Source of the DNA: Lachnospiraceae bacterium | GTDB taxonomy: Bacteria; Bacillota; Clostridia; Lachnospirales; Lachnospiraceae | Direction: 5' to 3' | Length of the DNA: 64,000 nt | Assembly: GCA_017624835.1 (NCBI GenBank) | Contig: JAGAMG010000022.1 | Location: 1-64,000, forward strand | Shown: in pieces, positions 27,922-36,890 of the stretch | Numbering within the stretch: the first letter of the stretch is position 1 | How the letters are laid out: every line of letters begins with the position of its first letter | Made by a program: the position numbers and the translations under genes | Notes under the pieces: generated by a model | What the model was told of the DNA's origin: nothing | The model's database searches: none | Seen by the model: the letters and a program-made list of their open reading frames with translations, nothing else

Positions 27922-28264
27922 GAAAATAATTCTAAATTAATTATAAAGTAATTGGGGGGATTTTATAAAGTTGGGTGAAGGGGGAGAGAGAGGTGGGGTG
28001 GGCCGGGATGCCGGACGTAGCAGTCGGTATTTTCTAATCGGTGGGGGTGGTTTGTAGTATGCTCCGGGTCGGAATTAAGGCGCATCCGTGCGCCGTAATT
28101 CCTAAAACGCACGTCCTGTGCGTTTTACCCTGCTTTCTCTCCCCCACCGATAAGAAAATGCTCTCCTGCTACGAAACGGCACCCCAACCCCACCCCACCT
28201 CCCTCTCCCCCGCCAAACTCTATCGCTTCCCCATTCCCTTCAGGAAGAATTTAGAATCATTTTC
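27922..28264. repeat. Long branched palindrome E (343 bp)
   Basis: Ends GAAAATAATTCTAAATT and AATTTAGAATCATTTTC pair. Next come GGGGGAGAG...GGTGGGGTGGG with CCCACCCCACC...CTCTCCCCC, then CGTAGCAG with CTGCTACG, then TCGGTGGGGG with CCCCCACCGA. The top carries two hairpins: GGAATTAAGGCGCA-TCC-TGCGCCGTAATTCC (apart from one offset) and AAAACGCAC-GTCC-TGTGCGTTTT. One strand is very purine-rich. It lies between the terminator of the chemoreceptor gene and the -35 box of the hrcA promoter (12 bases away). Internal loops with TCCGGG facing CCCTGCT resemble those of element B. Confidence 0.8.
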
Positions 28265-28298
28265 TACTATACATAAAGGAAGGATTTACTGTATTAAA

Positions 28299-28336
28299 AA
28301 AGGATATAGCGCTTAAGAGCAAGCGACTATATCCTT
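28299..28336 (-). terminator. Rho-independent terminator for the chemoreceptor transcript
   Basis: On the minus strand AAGGATATAG-TCGCTT pairs with AAGCG-CTATATCCTT and is followed by a run of T residues. It lies beyond element F, so the message of the gene ending at 28688 probably carries element F in its 3' untranslated part. Confidence 0.8.
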
Positions 28337-28370
28337 GCTAGGGATGTGTATTCATTTTTCTTTTTACTAT

Positions 28371-28683
28371 GCGTTTCTTTTTTACGTGTTCCACAGTCTT
28401 GGCTACGAATGCGTGAGAGGACGCGGGTGTTATTTTTTGAATGTTACGGAGGACTTTAGAAATACTTAATGTTCTGTTCTATAACCAGCACCGGCGCCCC
28501 ATGGACGGGGCGCCGAGGAGCAACTGCGCACGGACGCGCATTTGCTCCGTGTGCGTACGGCTTCCAAAGCCTATTGCCAGAACATTTAGTATTTCTTAAG
28601 TCCGCAGTTCCATTCTAAAAATAATACCCGCGTCCCCTTATGCATTCGTTTCAAAACCATGAACTCGTCACGAAAAGAAACAC
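28371..28683. repeat. Long junction-bearing palindrome F (313 bp), same family as element C
   Basis: Arms of about 100 bases pair: GCGTTTC with GAAACAC at the ends, CGAATGC with GCATTCG, GGACGCGGGT with ACCCGCGTCC, then the core at 28451-28603. In the core GGACTTTAGAAATAC faces GTATTTCTTAAGTCC and ATGTTCTG faces CAGAACAT. At the top are CGGCGCCCC-ATGGA-CGGGGCGCCG and GGAGCAA...TTTGCTCC, then GTGTGCG and GCCTATTG. Stem sequences differ from C while pairing is kept. The apical loops and joining segments are the parts conserved in sequence. It lies five bases beyond the stop of the chemoreceptor gene. Confidence 0.87.
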
Positions 28684-28687
28684 ACCA

Positions 28688-30784
28688 TTATTCCTTATAA
28701 TTCGCATTCACATATTCCAGAATCGCCTGATTATCCTCTAACAGACGGCATCCGAAATGATACTCACCATCATTATCCGTGATTCGGATAACGGTTCCAA
28801 TCAGGGTTACTCCCTGTAGAGGAGCAAAATTATCTACCTGAATTTTAATCAAATCACCCTTAATATTGGAAAGTTCTTGTGCTCTGGATGAGAATCCAAC
28901 ACCATTTGCACTGATGTTTACCAGCTTGCCGGGGAAGCTTTCCTTGGAACCTCTCCAGCTAAGTGTACAGGTATTTTTCAATGGCATTCTGGGATACTTT
29001 CTACGGTTTACAACTGCAGGATTTCCCTTTACGGTTACCAAATAGCTTCCATCCTTATGAGAAGCCACCACTACCTCATTCCACTGATACATCTCATTGT
29101 TTACAACAATCCTTAAGCAATATGCCTGATGCTTTACAGGAACCAGTGCCTTACCATCATAAACCAATTCTGAAATACCAATAATATCTCCATTTACAGA
29201 TGTAACCTCGCCCTTGTATTCCTTCATATCCACACCGCTGCCTTCTGCAACAATGAGACGCATTCCGGATTGAACATCCTTGATACCCATGAAACCACCG
29301 GCACCTAATTCTTCAATCAGACGACCTACAACCTGTTCAATATTAATAACGTTCTGAGAGGTTTCTTCATATTTACTTCTCATAATCTTGGTAGTTGCAT
29401 CTGCTTCGCCGATATTTTCAGTCATAACTGCCATGACATCACAAATCTGCTGCATATTGCCTACCATGTTCTTATTAGAAACCTCAACCTCACGCATTGC
29501 ATTATCTACAACCTGAACATTTTCACCCAACTGTGCAGTATCTTTTGCAATACTTGCCACACTTGTATTTACCTGAGTTACTTTATCCAAGGTGGAATGA
29601 ATCAATTCCAATGTCTTAGAAATGGACTCAGTCATCTTGTCGGAGGTTTCCTCTAAGTGACCTAATGCATCCATAATTCTGGTGGAGGAGGTCTGGGTTC
29701 CGGTACTCAAATTTCTGATTTCATCCGCAACTACTGCAAATCCCTTGCCTGCCTCACCTGCTCTTGCCGCCTCAATGGAAGCATTTAATGCCAACAGATT
29801 GGTCTGGGAAGTAATGGATTCAATGGTACCTGTTTCCGCCTTAACCATTTCAAATTCTGCCTTAAATTCGGTCAAAATTCTCTCTACATCAGAGGACAGG
29901 GAAGCCATCACATTGGTAAGCTCCACTACATCGGACAGCTGCTGTGAACTGGTCTGTGCATTGGCTACGGATTCCTCCATCAGCGTTGCCATTTCCTGAA
30001 CTAAGGCTGCCACATTTACCACCTGAGTATCAATAGTCTTGGTCATTTCCATGGAGTGGTCGGTCTTTTCCTGCAAAATCTCATTATTAGCAGTCAGTTC
30101 TTCCATTCCTGCCACAACCGTATTGGCACCCATTTTATTTTCCTCTGCCAGTTCACGCACAACGGTTACACCATCTACTACAGCGGTACTTGCTATCTTT
30201 ACCTGTTCTACAGTGGTTACCACTCTGTCCAGATTGGCTTTCATGGCTCCCATCATAGCCTTCTCGGACTTGTTCATATAACCGATTGCCAAAATACATG
30301 CCACATAATACAATATGATAGCAGCAAATTGAATTTCATAATCAACAATCGTTTTTGCATCTAAGACTCCTGCCATTTGATCCTTAACCAAGCACACCGC
30401 TATTAACAACACATTTGCAACCATAACACGGATAATCATTGGACGATGCTTATACAATATCAACACGCTGACTACCGGAATCACATAGATAACTGCCAAT
30501 ATGGTGTCTGCAGTAAGCATTACATAGGCATAGAAAACACCATAACTGATAGCCACCATCTCCCGGTAATATTCCCAGGCGGTGCCCTTAATCTTCAGCA
30601 TAATACATCCGGCAATAAAGGAACCCCAACACAAAATCAAAAAAACAATAACATAGGACAGGGTTCTGCCCCCTTTAAAAAGCTCAATTAAATAGGCAGT
30701 TGTAAGAATAGCTCCAATAGAAGCCCACATTGCCAATACCCGGAGATTTGCCAATCGTTTAAATTCTACCTCATTATACTCCAT
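28688..30784 (-). CDS. Methyl-accepting chemotaxis-type protein with C-terminal PilZ domain
   Basis: A 698-residue signalling protein. About six membrane helices with almost no outside sensor loop occupy residues 10-180. A long coiled-coil signalling domain (about 190-480) carries the hairpin tip [20 protein letters not shown] and [15 protein letters not shown]. The C-terminal PilZ domain (about 590-698) has RRKYPRM, matching the RxxxR c-di-GMP motif, and NISANGVGF where D/NxSxxG is expected, so it should bind c-di-GMP. A second small beta domain of the YcgR N-terminal type lies around 490-590. The ATG at 30784 has GAGGAGG five bases upstream. It probably links membrane state or c-di-GMP to the chemotaxis kinase, which is inference. 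Its 3' untranslated part would include element F. Confidence 0.85.
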   Translation of the reverse strand: MEYNEVEFKRLANLRVLAMWASIGAILTTAYLIELFKGGRTLSYVIVFLILCWGSFIAGCIMLKIKGTAWEYYREMVAISYGVFYAYVMLTADTILAVIYVIPVVSVLILYKHRPMIIRVMVANVLLIAVCLVKDQMAGVLDAKTIVDYEIQFAAIILYYVACILAIGYMNKSEKAMMGAMKANLDRVVTTVEQVKIASTAVVDGVTVVRELAEENKMGANTVVAGMEELTANNEILQEKTDHSMEMTKTIDTQVVNVAALVQEMATLMEESVANAQTSSQQLSDVVELTNVMASLSSDVERILTEFKAEFEMVKAETGTIESITSQTNLLALNASIEAARAGEAGKGFAVVADEIRNLSTGTQTSSTRIMDALGHLEETSDKMTESISKTLELIHSTLDKVTQVNTSVASIAKDTAQLGENVQVVDNAMREVEVSNKNMVGNMQQICDVMAVMTENIGEADATTKIMRSKYEETSQNVINIEQVVGRLIEELGAGGFMGIKDVQSGMRLIVAEGSGVDMKEYKGEVTSVNGDIIGISELVYDGKALVPVKHQAYCLRIVVNNEMYQWNEVVVASHKDGSYLVTVKGNPAVVNRRKYPRMPLKNTCTLSWRGSKESFPGKLVNISANGVGFSSRAQELSNIKGDLIKIQVDNFAPLQGVTLIGTVIRITDNDGEYHFGCRLLEDNQAILEYVNANYKE

Positions 30785-30957
30785 ATGTACCTCCTCAAGT
30801 TTTTTACAACCTCTTTCTCTTATGTCCTTTTCAAAGCGCAACCCAGTCTACGCTTTGGAATTATATAAATTTTATCATAAGAATCCGCATATTTCTACTT
30901 ATTTCGACAAATTTTTGTCCTTTTTTCGAAACATCTTTCAAAAAAGCTTTTATGCAG

Positions 30958-31632
30958 TTAAGCTGTCACATCCCCCTCATGAGAAACAATGGAAGCGGAA
31001 GTAATATCCGGCAACTCCATGAGTCTTCTTACCAGCTTTCCCTGCTCCATGGCATCAATCTCAATTGCCATATCCAAATGCTCTCGAGTGAGATTTCTTG
31101 CCTTTACCTTATAAGCATTGCAAAACTCCTGAACCACCGCTAAAATCGCCTCTTCATTCTCATAAGTAGAGGAATTCACCAAAAGCACCACCATCCCTTT
31201 AGAAGAAGGCAACTTGGAAAAGAAAAAAATCACAATGGATACCACTATGGATGCAATCACAGCAATTACAGAAAAACCTGCACCACAGATAATACCTACG
31301 CTGATTGCCCAAAACAAAAACACTAAGTCCATGGGGTCCTTAATGGCTGTACGAAATCTGACAATGGACAGCGCACCCACCATACCCAAAGAAACCACAA
31401 TATTGGACTGAATGGTCAGAATAATCGCTGCAATAATAATCGCCAATGCCATAAGCGACAGGTTGAAATTTTTATTGTAAAAGCTGCTCTTATTGATTTT
31501 TTTATAAACAAAAAATATGTATGCGGCAATCAACGCGGTTACCAATATACATAAAAGAACCTCTGCCACCTGCAAATCCATGGATGCATAGCCCTTTAAA
31601 AACGTTCTTTGAAGCATCTGTGACAAATTCAT
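30958..31632 (-). CDS. DUF4956 membrane protein
   Basis: A 224-residue protein with four to five hydrophobic helices in its first two thirds, the family signature SLGMVGALSIVRFRTAIKDPMDLVFLFWAI (about 86-115, shown here only as a landmark region) and a soluble C-terminal domain of alpha/beta character (about 150-224). DUF4956 proteins are regularly found next to VTC-domain proteins, as here, where the start overlaps the VTC gene by four bases. A function in polyphosphate handling is suggested by that pairing but unproven. The ATG at 31632 fits GGAGG nine bases upstream. Confidence 0.8.
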   Translation of the reverse strand: MNLSQMLQRTFLKGYASMDLQVAEVLLCILVTALIAAYIFFVYKKINKSSFYNKNFNLSLMALAIIIAAIILTIQSNIVVSLGMVGALSIVRFRTAIKDPMDLVFLFWAISVGIICGAGFSVIAVIASIVVSIVIFFFSKLPSSKGMVVLLVNSSTYENEEAILAVVQEFCNAYKVKARNLTREHLDMAIEIDAMEQGKLVRRLMELPDITSASIVSHEGDVTA

Positions 31633-32345
31633 ACTCCTAATCCTCCGTAACAATCATATTTTCTGCACAAACTATATTTTGAAAAGGATGTCCATTGCAG
31701 ACTTTCCAAAGACAAATGTTCCCGGATATAATCCGGCAAAAGTTCATCCCATTTGACCTCCAAAAGACTTTCTCCTTTTTGCATCACAGGTCTGAGTACC
31801 TGTACTTCCTCCAAAAAATGTACAATATCATTGGACGCTGCCAACTTTCTGTCAAAAGTCACTCTCACATTTCCAATCCCACATATATAGGGCTTTCGCT
31901 CATAAATTACAATCACCTTGGGAATCAGCCCTTTAAGACGCATTTCCGTAAGCAGTCGTTTCAGCTTATCCGGCATATCCTCTCTTACTGCCGGAACAGA
32001 GCCGGACATAAATTCCCTGCACATTTTCTCCGTAATCAAACAGCTTTCCTTGCAGGTCATTCCGTTTTCCTTGCTTTTCTTTTCCAACCGGATATACCCG
32101 GTATCGTTATTATAATACCGGATGCGAAATTTGGAACGTTCGTTTACGCCGTCTTCCTTTTCCCAATAACAGCTATCTGCATAATCATCAAAATACAAGC
32201 TTTTAATTAAATAGTTTCCATCCGTCCCGGTATGACAATCCGAACGCAAAAGCAGGGATACTCTTGCCTCCAGCACCGCTGCCTGGGCAGCATCCAGCCT
32301 GTATTTGTACTCATGTCTGTATTTTTTCTCCATTATTTCAGGCAT
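31629..32345 (-). CDS. VTC-domain protein (polyphosphate polymerase-like)
   Basis: A 238-residue soluble protein with the VTC tunnel domain (PF09359) that makes polyphosphate from ATP in the yeast vacuolar VTC complex. Landmarks: YRHEYKYRLD at 8-17, IKSLYFDDYADSCYWEK near 47-63, RSKFRIRYYN near 70-79, IRLEKKSKENGMTCKES near 84-100, and a late EVKWDELLPDYI. The alternating basic residues that line the tunnel (RKFRIR, KKSK) are present. Start is either 32345 or an ATG at 32333 that overlaps the upstream stop as TAATG. It has no membrane segment of its own; DUF4956 may supply one. Confidence 0.85.
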   Translation of the reverse strand: MPEIMEKKYRHEYKYRLDAAQAAVLEARVSLLLRSDCHTGTDGNYLIKSLYFDDYADSCYWEKEDGVNERSKFRIRYYNNDTGYIRLEKKSKENGMTCKESCLITEKMCREFMSGSVPAVREDMPDKLKRLLTEMRLKGLIPKVIVIYERKPYICGIGNVRVTFDRKLAASNDIVHFLEEVQVLRPVMQKGESLLEVKWDELLPDYIREHLSLESLQWTSFSKYSLCRKYDCYGGLGV

Positions 32346-33199
32346 CCTTCCTCTACAAGCTGCTGTCCTTTGCAGGTAAGATTTTCCAGAATACCATAAA
32401 TATCCGCTTCACAAGCGTGAAGATAAATATTTTCAGAAGCATTTATTCCGTATTCCCCCGCAATTATCTGAATGTTTCCTGCTGCCATATCTACAAAGCC
32501 TTTGTTTTCCTTATCTTCCTTTTCCGTATAGATACCCGTTCCTTCGCATTGAATATCCAGACTCCTGCCTTGAAACGCTACACCATCATTGCCCCGAAGT
32601 CCATCCCCCTTTGCCTGCACCATAAGTCCGGTGTCCAGCACCTTTAACACATCCTTGGTGCGCACAGCATCCTTGTAATAACCATATACCTGCAAGCTTC
32701 CGCTGCCGTTAATGGTTAAATCACTATTGCTGTGAACACAGGCCTTTGCATCCGGATACCTGTCATAATAAGGAGAATCCTTAAGAATACTACTGCTATC
32801 TTCCGGCACGGTAAGGATTACCTTTGCAGCAGATTTTACATAAATAGCCGGACCATTGGGAGAGTTTATTTCCACATTTTCCAAGATTAAATGTACCTTT
32901 TCATCCTCTGCATTGATTTGAACCTGCCCATCGTAGCTGCCCTTAAGCAGATATGCTCCGCCTTCCTTTATTTCCCAAAGGGATTGCTCATTTATAAGTA
33001 TACCTTCCTCCGGCAACAGTTCTTTGGCAGTTTCCTTGCTGACATCGCTGTCAGTTTCAGTGATGGTGTAAATTTCTTCATAATTCACCACTTCATCCAC
33101 CTTAGGCTTTGCAGCCACCTCCTGCTGACCGCATCCCGGCAAAAGGAACGAGACAGCACATAAGAAAACCGCTACTTTTTTAAACGCCTGCAACTTCAT
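32333..33199 (-). CDS. Lipoprotein with beta-helix carbohydrate-binding-like domain (DUF4353-like)
   Basis: A 288-residue predicted lipoprotein: signal sequence then lipobox LLPGC (Cys near 23). The mature part shows repeated short beta-strand turns (GGAYLLKGSYDGQVQINAE, HLILENVEINSPNGPAIYV, DLTINGSGSLQVYG, DGLRGNDGVAFQGRSLDI) typical of a right-handed beta helix, as in the DUF4353 carbohydrate-binding-like family. Such genes often accompany VTC/CotH clusters. It overlaps the neighbouring genes at both ends, so translation is coupled. Likely surface-exposed; the ligand is unknown. Confidence 0.75.
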   Translation of the reverse strand: MKLQAFKKVAVFLCAVSFLLPGCGQQEVAAKPKVDEVVNYEEIYTITETDSDVSKETAKELLPEEGILINEQSLWEIKEGGAYLLKGSYDGQVQINAEDEKVHLILENVEINSPNGPAIYVKSAAKVILTVPEDSSSILKDSPYYDRYPDAKACVHSNSDLTINGSGSLQVYGYYKDAVRTKDVLKVLDTGLMVQAKGDGLRGNDGVAFQGRSLDIQCEGTGIYTEKEDKENKGFVDMAAGNIQIIAGEYGINASENIYLHACEADIYGILENLTCKGQQLVEEGCLK

Positions 33200-33537
33200 T
33201 TAGCACTCCTTTTTGCCATAAACTTCTTCCACATTCTCTTTCCCAGGCTTAGCACCACCGCAAAAGCACAGGAAAGCATGCCAAATTTCCACACAAAGCT
33301 GATATTAAAAATACTGTTTCCCACACCCTCCACATATACAGAAGACAAATTCACTGCCATATAACCATATATCATGGTTAGCACCATATAGGAAAGCATT
33401 AAAATAATAAAATTATTAAAAATCAGCTTTAATATCATCCGGATAATATCTTCTCGAGTGGAAAGCTCACAATCGCCTTCCAGCTTCCACATCAAAATCC
33501 CCGGTCCCAACAACAAAAAAACGGTAATCAACTCCAT
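33196..33537 (-). CDS. Small membrane protein, unknown
   Basis: A 113-residue protein with three hydrophobic helices (about 1-18, 33-62, 84-104) and a basic C-terminal tail (KRMWKKFMAKRSAK). I recognise no family. Its stop overlaps the lipoprotein start (ATGA), and its own start is two bases after the CotH gene stop, so it is part of the same unit and may be a partner of the membrane part of the CotH protein. Confidence 0.65.
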   Translation of the reverse strand: MELITVFLLLGPGILMWKLEGDCELSTREDIIRMILKLIFNNFIILMLSYMVLTMIYGYMAVNLSSVYVEGVGNSIFNISFVWKFGMLSCAFAVVLSLGKRMWKKFMAKRSAK

Positions 33538-33539
33538 CT

Positions 33540-36083
33540 TTAATCTCTCTCCTTCTTTTTAAACACAGCTTCCCACTCACATCCGCCTTTTTCTATGGGT
33601 ACTGTTATCTGCACTTCGTCAGTCTCCAAACCTTCGTTTTTCCAACCTACAAACTCATATCCCTCATTAGCTATGGCTGTAATGGTAACAGGATAATCCG
33701 TATAATAGCGTCCCGTCCAACTGCCCTCTTTCAACTTTGGTGTTGCTGTATTAATTGTTATAAAACCCGCATCCGGTACATTCATAGAAAGGGTAATTTC
33801 TTCCAAGGTGCCCTTTAACTGAAACTCCTTTACCAAAGCCGGCATAATGCCCTCAAAACGCTCTGCAAAGAAGCCATCATTCCAATCCATATCCCTTCCC
33901 CAATCCGTAATCTGCTCCTCGACAATCTCCGCGGCAAAATTGGTATTTGCCAAATCCATAAAGGTAAGCACAAATTGTCTGCAAAAGGTTTCATTTACCC
34001 TAAGTGCCTTATAAACTCTTTCCTGATTATAAGCCACCCCCGCATATTCCTTATCGTGGGCAAAGGAATCAATGTCATGCCGCATGGCACCATAATAACC
34101 TATACTATTCCAGGACAGGCAATCCATATCATATAGGAGCCAACGCCATTTTCCATCATTATAACCCTCTCCGGTATCCGTGGTGGTTTTCCAGATTCGG
34201 TAATTTTTGTACTCAGAAGCATCCATATTACACAAATAAATGTTGATTGCCAAATGATCTATGTAGCTCTGCAAATCTATCATATCGCAAAACTGCTCAA
34301 AATCCGCCTCTTTGGATAAGTCATGCTCCTCCAAAAAGCTGTAAATCTCTTGAGGAATTCCTTCCTCCAAACGAACATTTTTACTATCTACGTTATAAGT
34401 AAAAGCAAGGAAATCTTCATTATATTTTTCCCGAAGGTAGGTGTTATACCAATGCTCCCCATTCAGAAACACAACTGCCGGAATTGCCTTTAAGGTACCC
34501 ACATTTCTATCCGTTACCAGACTCTGCACAAAGGCATCCTCAAAATCCGGTCGCATAAAAAAGGCATGCATCTTCTGACCAAACAAATCATACTCAAAGA
34601 ATCTGTTGCCACTATATTCTTTCCTTGCAAACACCGAAAATCTCTTAGAAGTTCCGCTTCGTTCAGAGCCACCCTGAATACGAAGCCCCGCCTGCTGTTC
34701 CATCAACAGCGTATCCTGAAAAAGACCTACCGCCGTGTCAATCTCAGCCTCCCTGCCACGCAATTCAAAATTGGGCAAGGGCTCGTAGCCATCTGTTATC
34801 CCTAAATACCAGTCATCATAAGCCTTACCGGTTACATAGATTCCATTATCCCCAAACAAATCCTCCGGGTCGGATACCAGGGATAAAACATATTCCTCCC
34901 GATATTCCTCCATATCCACAAAGTAGGTCTTGGTCACTACATCGCTGGTATTGCCCTCCTCATCCATGGCAATGGCTCTTACTACAAATGCCTTGTCCAC
35001 CGGGTCAGAAGCCCCCGCGTTCTTGTCCCATTCCAACACGATATTAGGAATATCCGTATAAACATTGGGTTCCTCACAAAGATTCCGAATCAAAATTTCT
35101 TCCGTATAAAGCATGGAATTTTCATTGGGAATACTACTGTCCAAAGTATAATAAATCCGTTCCCCTTCTTTGCCCTGTATCTGCAACAAAAACTCTTCTT
35201 CATAAAATCCGCTTTCCGCTGAAAATACAGGCTTATCCAAATATTTTTTCTTAGGATCGTTAGGCTCTAAAGGACTGGGAACCTCCACCTGCCATGTCTT
35301 CTCCCCATCCTTACTTCTTGCATAGGCGGTATTGGCTTCCAGCTTAGGAACTGCAACCTTATCCATTACCTCCCCGGCAGGTGATAAAAGATATAAATTT
35401 TCTCCACCGGAGCTGATACCCATTTTATCATTCGCATCTTCCTGTCCGACCCACACCAGATATAAACTTCCCGGCAGAAGAATCACTTCTTCTAAATCCA
35501 CTCCATCCTTTCCATCGGGAGCATCCGCTATTTTATAATTATCTAATAAAATGCTCCACTTAGAAGGATTGTAAATTTCTATATAATCCGGATAATTTCC
35601 GTTTTCATCCGTAATGACTCTATCGTTCCTACTACATACCTCATTGATTACCAATTGTCTTTGAGCACTATCCTTAATCACAAAAGTTACTACTGCAACT
35701 ATCAATGCCACCCCCAGCGTGAGAGCGGCTCCGTTCTTTTGCAATCCGCCCATTCGAAAAACTGCTCGCTCCACATCCCTGTATCTTAAAATACGAGTAA
35801 ACATTCCCAGACCAAAGGCAACAAACAGCTGTACACAAAGCAGTAAAGTAAACAAGGACACATCCTCCACAGAATGTATTCTTCTGGAGAGAAATTTCAA
35901 AAACTCCTCATACTGCATGGAGAAAAAAGTATACATTGCCGTTACATCTGCCAAAAACAATATATAACCAAAGTACAAACTATGTACTATACTTTTTGCA
36001 ACAGAAAAATCTTTTTTCCTGTCAACACCTACAAATTCTGCCAGTCCTCCCGGAAGTAACAGCAGAAATATCAGCTTCAACAA
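33540..36083 (-). CDS. CotH-kinase-family membrane protein with lamin-tail and chitobiase-like domains
   Basis: An 847-residue multidomain protein. Four membrane helices (about 1-145) are followed by outside domains: lamin-tail-like (YPDYIEIYNPS, about 165-265), a chitobiase C-terminal/Fn3-like domain (YYTLDSSIPNENS near 315), the CotH domain (LRIQGGSERSGTSKRF near 465-482, YLREKYNEDF near 550, WRWLLYDMDCLSW near 645-657 with the DxD-like acidic pair), and a C-terminal InlB-type repeat (ITAIANEGYEFVGWKN near 805-820). CotH of Bacillus phosphorylates spore-coat protein; a surface-protein kinase role here is inference. The start is TTG at 36083 with GGAGG six bases upstream. Confidence 0.85.
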   Translation of the reverse strand: MLKLIFLLLLPGGLAEFVGVDRKKDFSVAKSIVHSLYFGYILFLADVTAMYTFFSMQYEEFLKFLSRRIHSVEDVSLFTLLLCVQLFVAFGLGMFTRILRYRDVERAVFRMGGLQKNGAALTLGVALIVAVVTFVIKDSAQRQLVINEVCSRNDRVITDENGNYPDYIEIYNPSKWSILLDNYKIADAPDGKDGVDLEEVILLPGSLYLVWVGQEDANDKMGISSGGENLYLLSPAGEVMDKVAVPKLEANTAYARSKDGEKTWQVEVPSPLEPNDPKKKYLDKPVFSAESGFYEEEFLLQIQGKEGERIYYTLDSSIPNENSMLYTEEILIRNLCEEPNVYTDIPNIVLEWDKNAGASDPVDKAFVVRAIAMDEEGNTSDVVTKTYFVDMEEYREEYVLSLVSDPEDLFGDNGIYVTGKAYDDWYLGITDGYEPLPNFELRGREAEIDTAVGLFQDTLLMEQQAGLRIQGGSERSGTSKRFSVFARKEYSGNRFFEYDLFGQKMHAFFMRPDFEDAFVQSLVTDRNVGTLKAIPAVVFLNGEHWYNTYLREKYNEDFLAFTYNVDSKNVRLEEGIPQEIYSFLEEHDLSKEADFEQFCDMIDLQSYIDHLAINIYLCNMDASEYKNYRIWKTTTDTGEGYNDGKWRWLLYDMDCLSWNSIGYYGAMRHDIDSFAHDKEYAGVAYNQERVYKALRVNETFCRQFVLTFMDLANTNFAAEIVEEQITDWGRDMDWNDGFFAERFEGIMPALVKEFQLKGTLEEITLSMNVPDAGFITINTATPKLKEGSWTGRYYTDYPVTITAIANEGYEFVGWKNEGLETDEVQITVPIEKGGCEWEAVFKKKERD

Positions 36084-36116
36084 CAGCCACCTCCATCAAT
36101 CATCCCTTTTATATTT

Positions 36117-36878
36117 TTATTGTAATTCCCGAAAGGTATAAAAAACCAGATCCCGCTTTTTTGCTTCCTGAAACAATATCTCCAACCTATCCGCTGTAAT
36201 GCACCAGTCTCCACCGCTTATGGCATGGGAAAAAAGGGAAGCCACTGTACCATCATCACAATCCTTTAAAACATCCAGCAATTTTCCAATTTCTTCCCTA
36301 AAATGCTCATCGGATTCAAAATGAAGATTGTCAATGGAATAAGCTTCTATAAAGCCACCCTGAAGCATTTCCTTATAACATCCCTGAAAATGCCATGCTC
36401 CACGCAGGGTTTTATAATACTTCAACAGCTCCTCATTCATCCATTCCTCGTAATATCCAAAGGGATAAGCAAATGAAGTAAGCTCATACCCCTCCGAACG
36501 AAAATTCTCAATCGGCGCAATGGCCTGCTCATAGAATTCCTCTTCTGACACCTCTGTCAGGTTTGCATGTTCAGCAGTATGAAATCCAATTTCATGCCCT
36601 CTTTTTTCTGCCTCGGCACAAAATGCATCGGGCTTTTTCAAATTCACAAAAAAGGTTACCTTCACTCCATACTCATCAAACAAATCAAAATGCTCCTGCC
36701 AGGAATCAGGATTGTAATCATCAAAGGCAAGTAAAATCCCTTTTTGATTTCGCTCCTGTACCTGACGTTTTATCTGATAATGGCGATATCCATATAACGC
36801 TGCCAACAGGAATAAAATTATCCCCATAGCTATGCCAATGAATATCCCTATTTTTTTCTTATTCATTCGTTCACTCAC
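36117..36878 (-). CDS. Polysaccharide deacetylase family protein, membrane-anchored
   Basis: A 253-residue CE4-type protein with an N-terminal membrane anchor (about 9-30), so the enzyme domain should lie outside. Metal/catalytic motifs are visible: LLAFDDYNPDSW near 49-60 (Asp pair), VTFFVNL near 75, and GHEIGFHTAEHANLT near 93-107 (His-x3-His). It may remove N-acetyl groups from peptidoglycan or an exopolysaccharide. The first codon is GTG at 36878 with GGAG seven bases upstream, better than the ATG four codons later. It lies between the DUF2142 and CotH genes in one probable operon. Confidence 0.8.
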   Translation of the reverse strand: MSERMNKKKIGIFIGIAMGIILFLLAALYGYRHYQIKRQVQERNQKGILLAFDDYNPDSWQEHFDLFDEYGVKVTFFVNLKKPDAFCAEAEKRGHEIGFHTAEHANLTEVSEEEFYEQAIAPIENFRSEGYELTSFAYPFGYYEEWMNEELLKYYKTLRGAWHFQGCYKEMLQGGFIEAYSIDNLHFESDEHFREEIGKLLDVLKDCDDGTVASLFSHAISGGDWCITADRLEILFQEAKKRDLVFYTFRELQ

Positions 36879-36890
36879 AATTTTTCTCCG

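Noticed and set aside
28041..28316. 91-codon plus-strand ORF
   Set aside because: It is made of palindrome E sequence and is Pro/Ser low complexity; no start signal.
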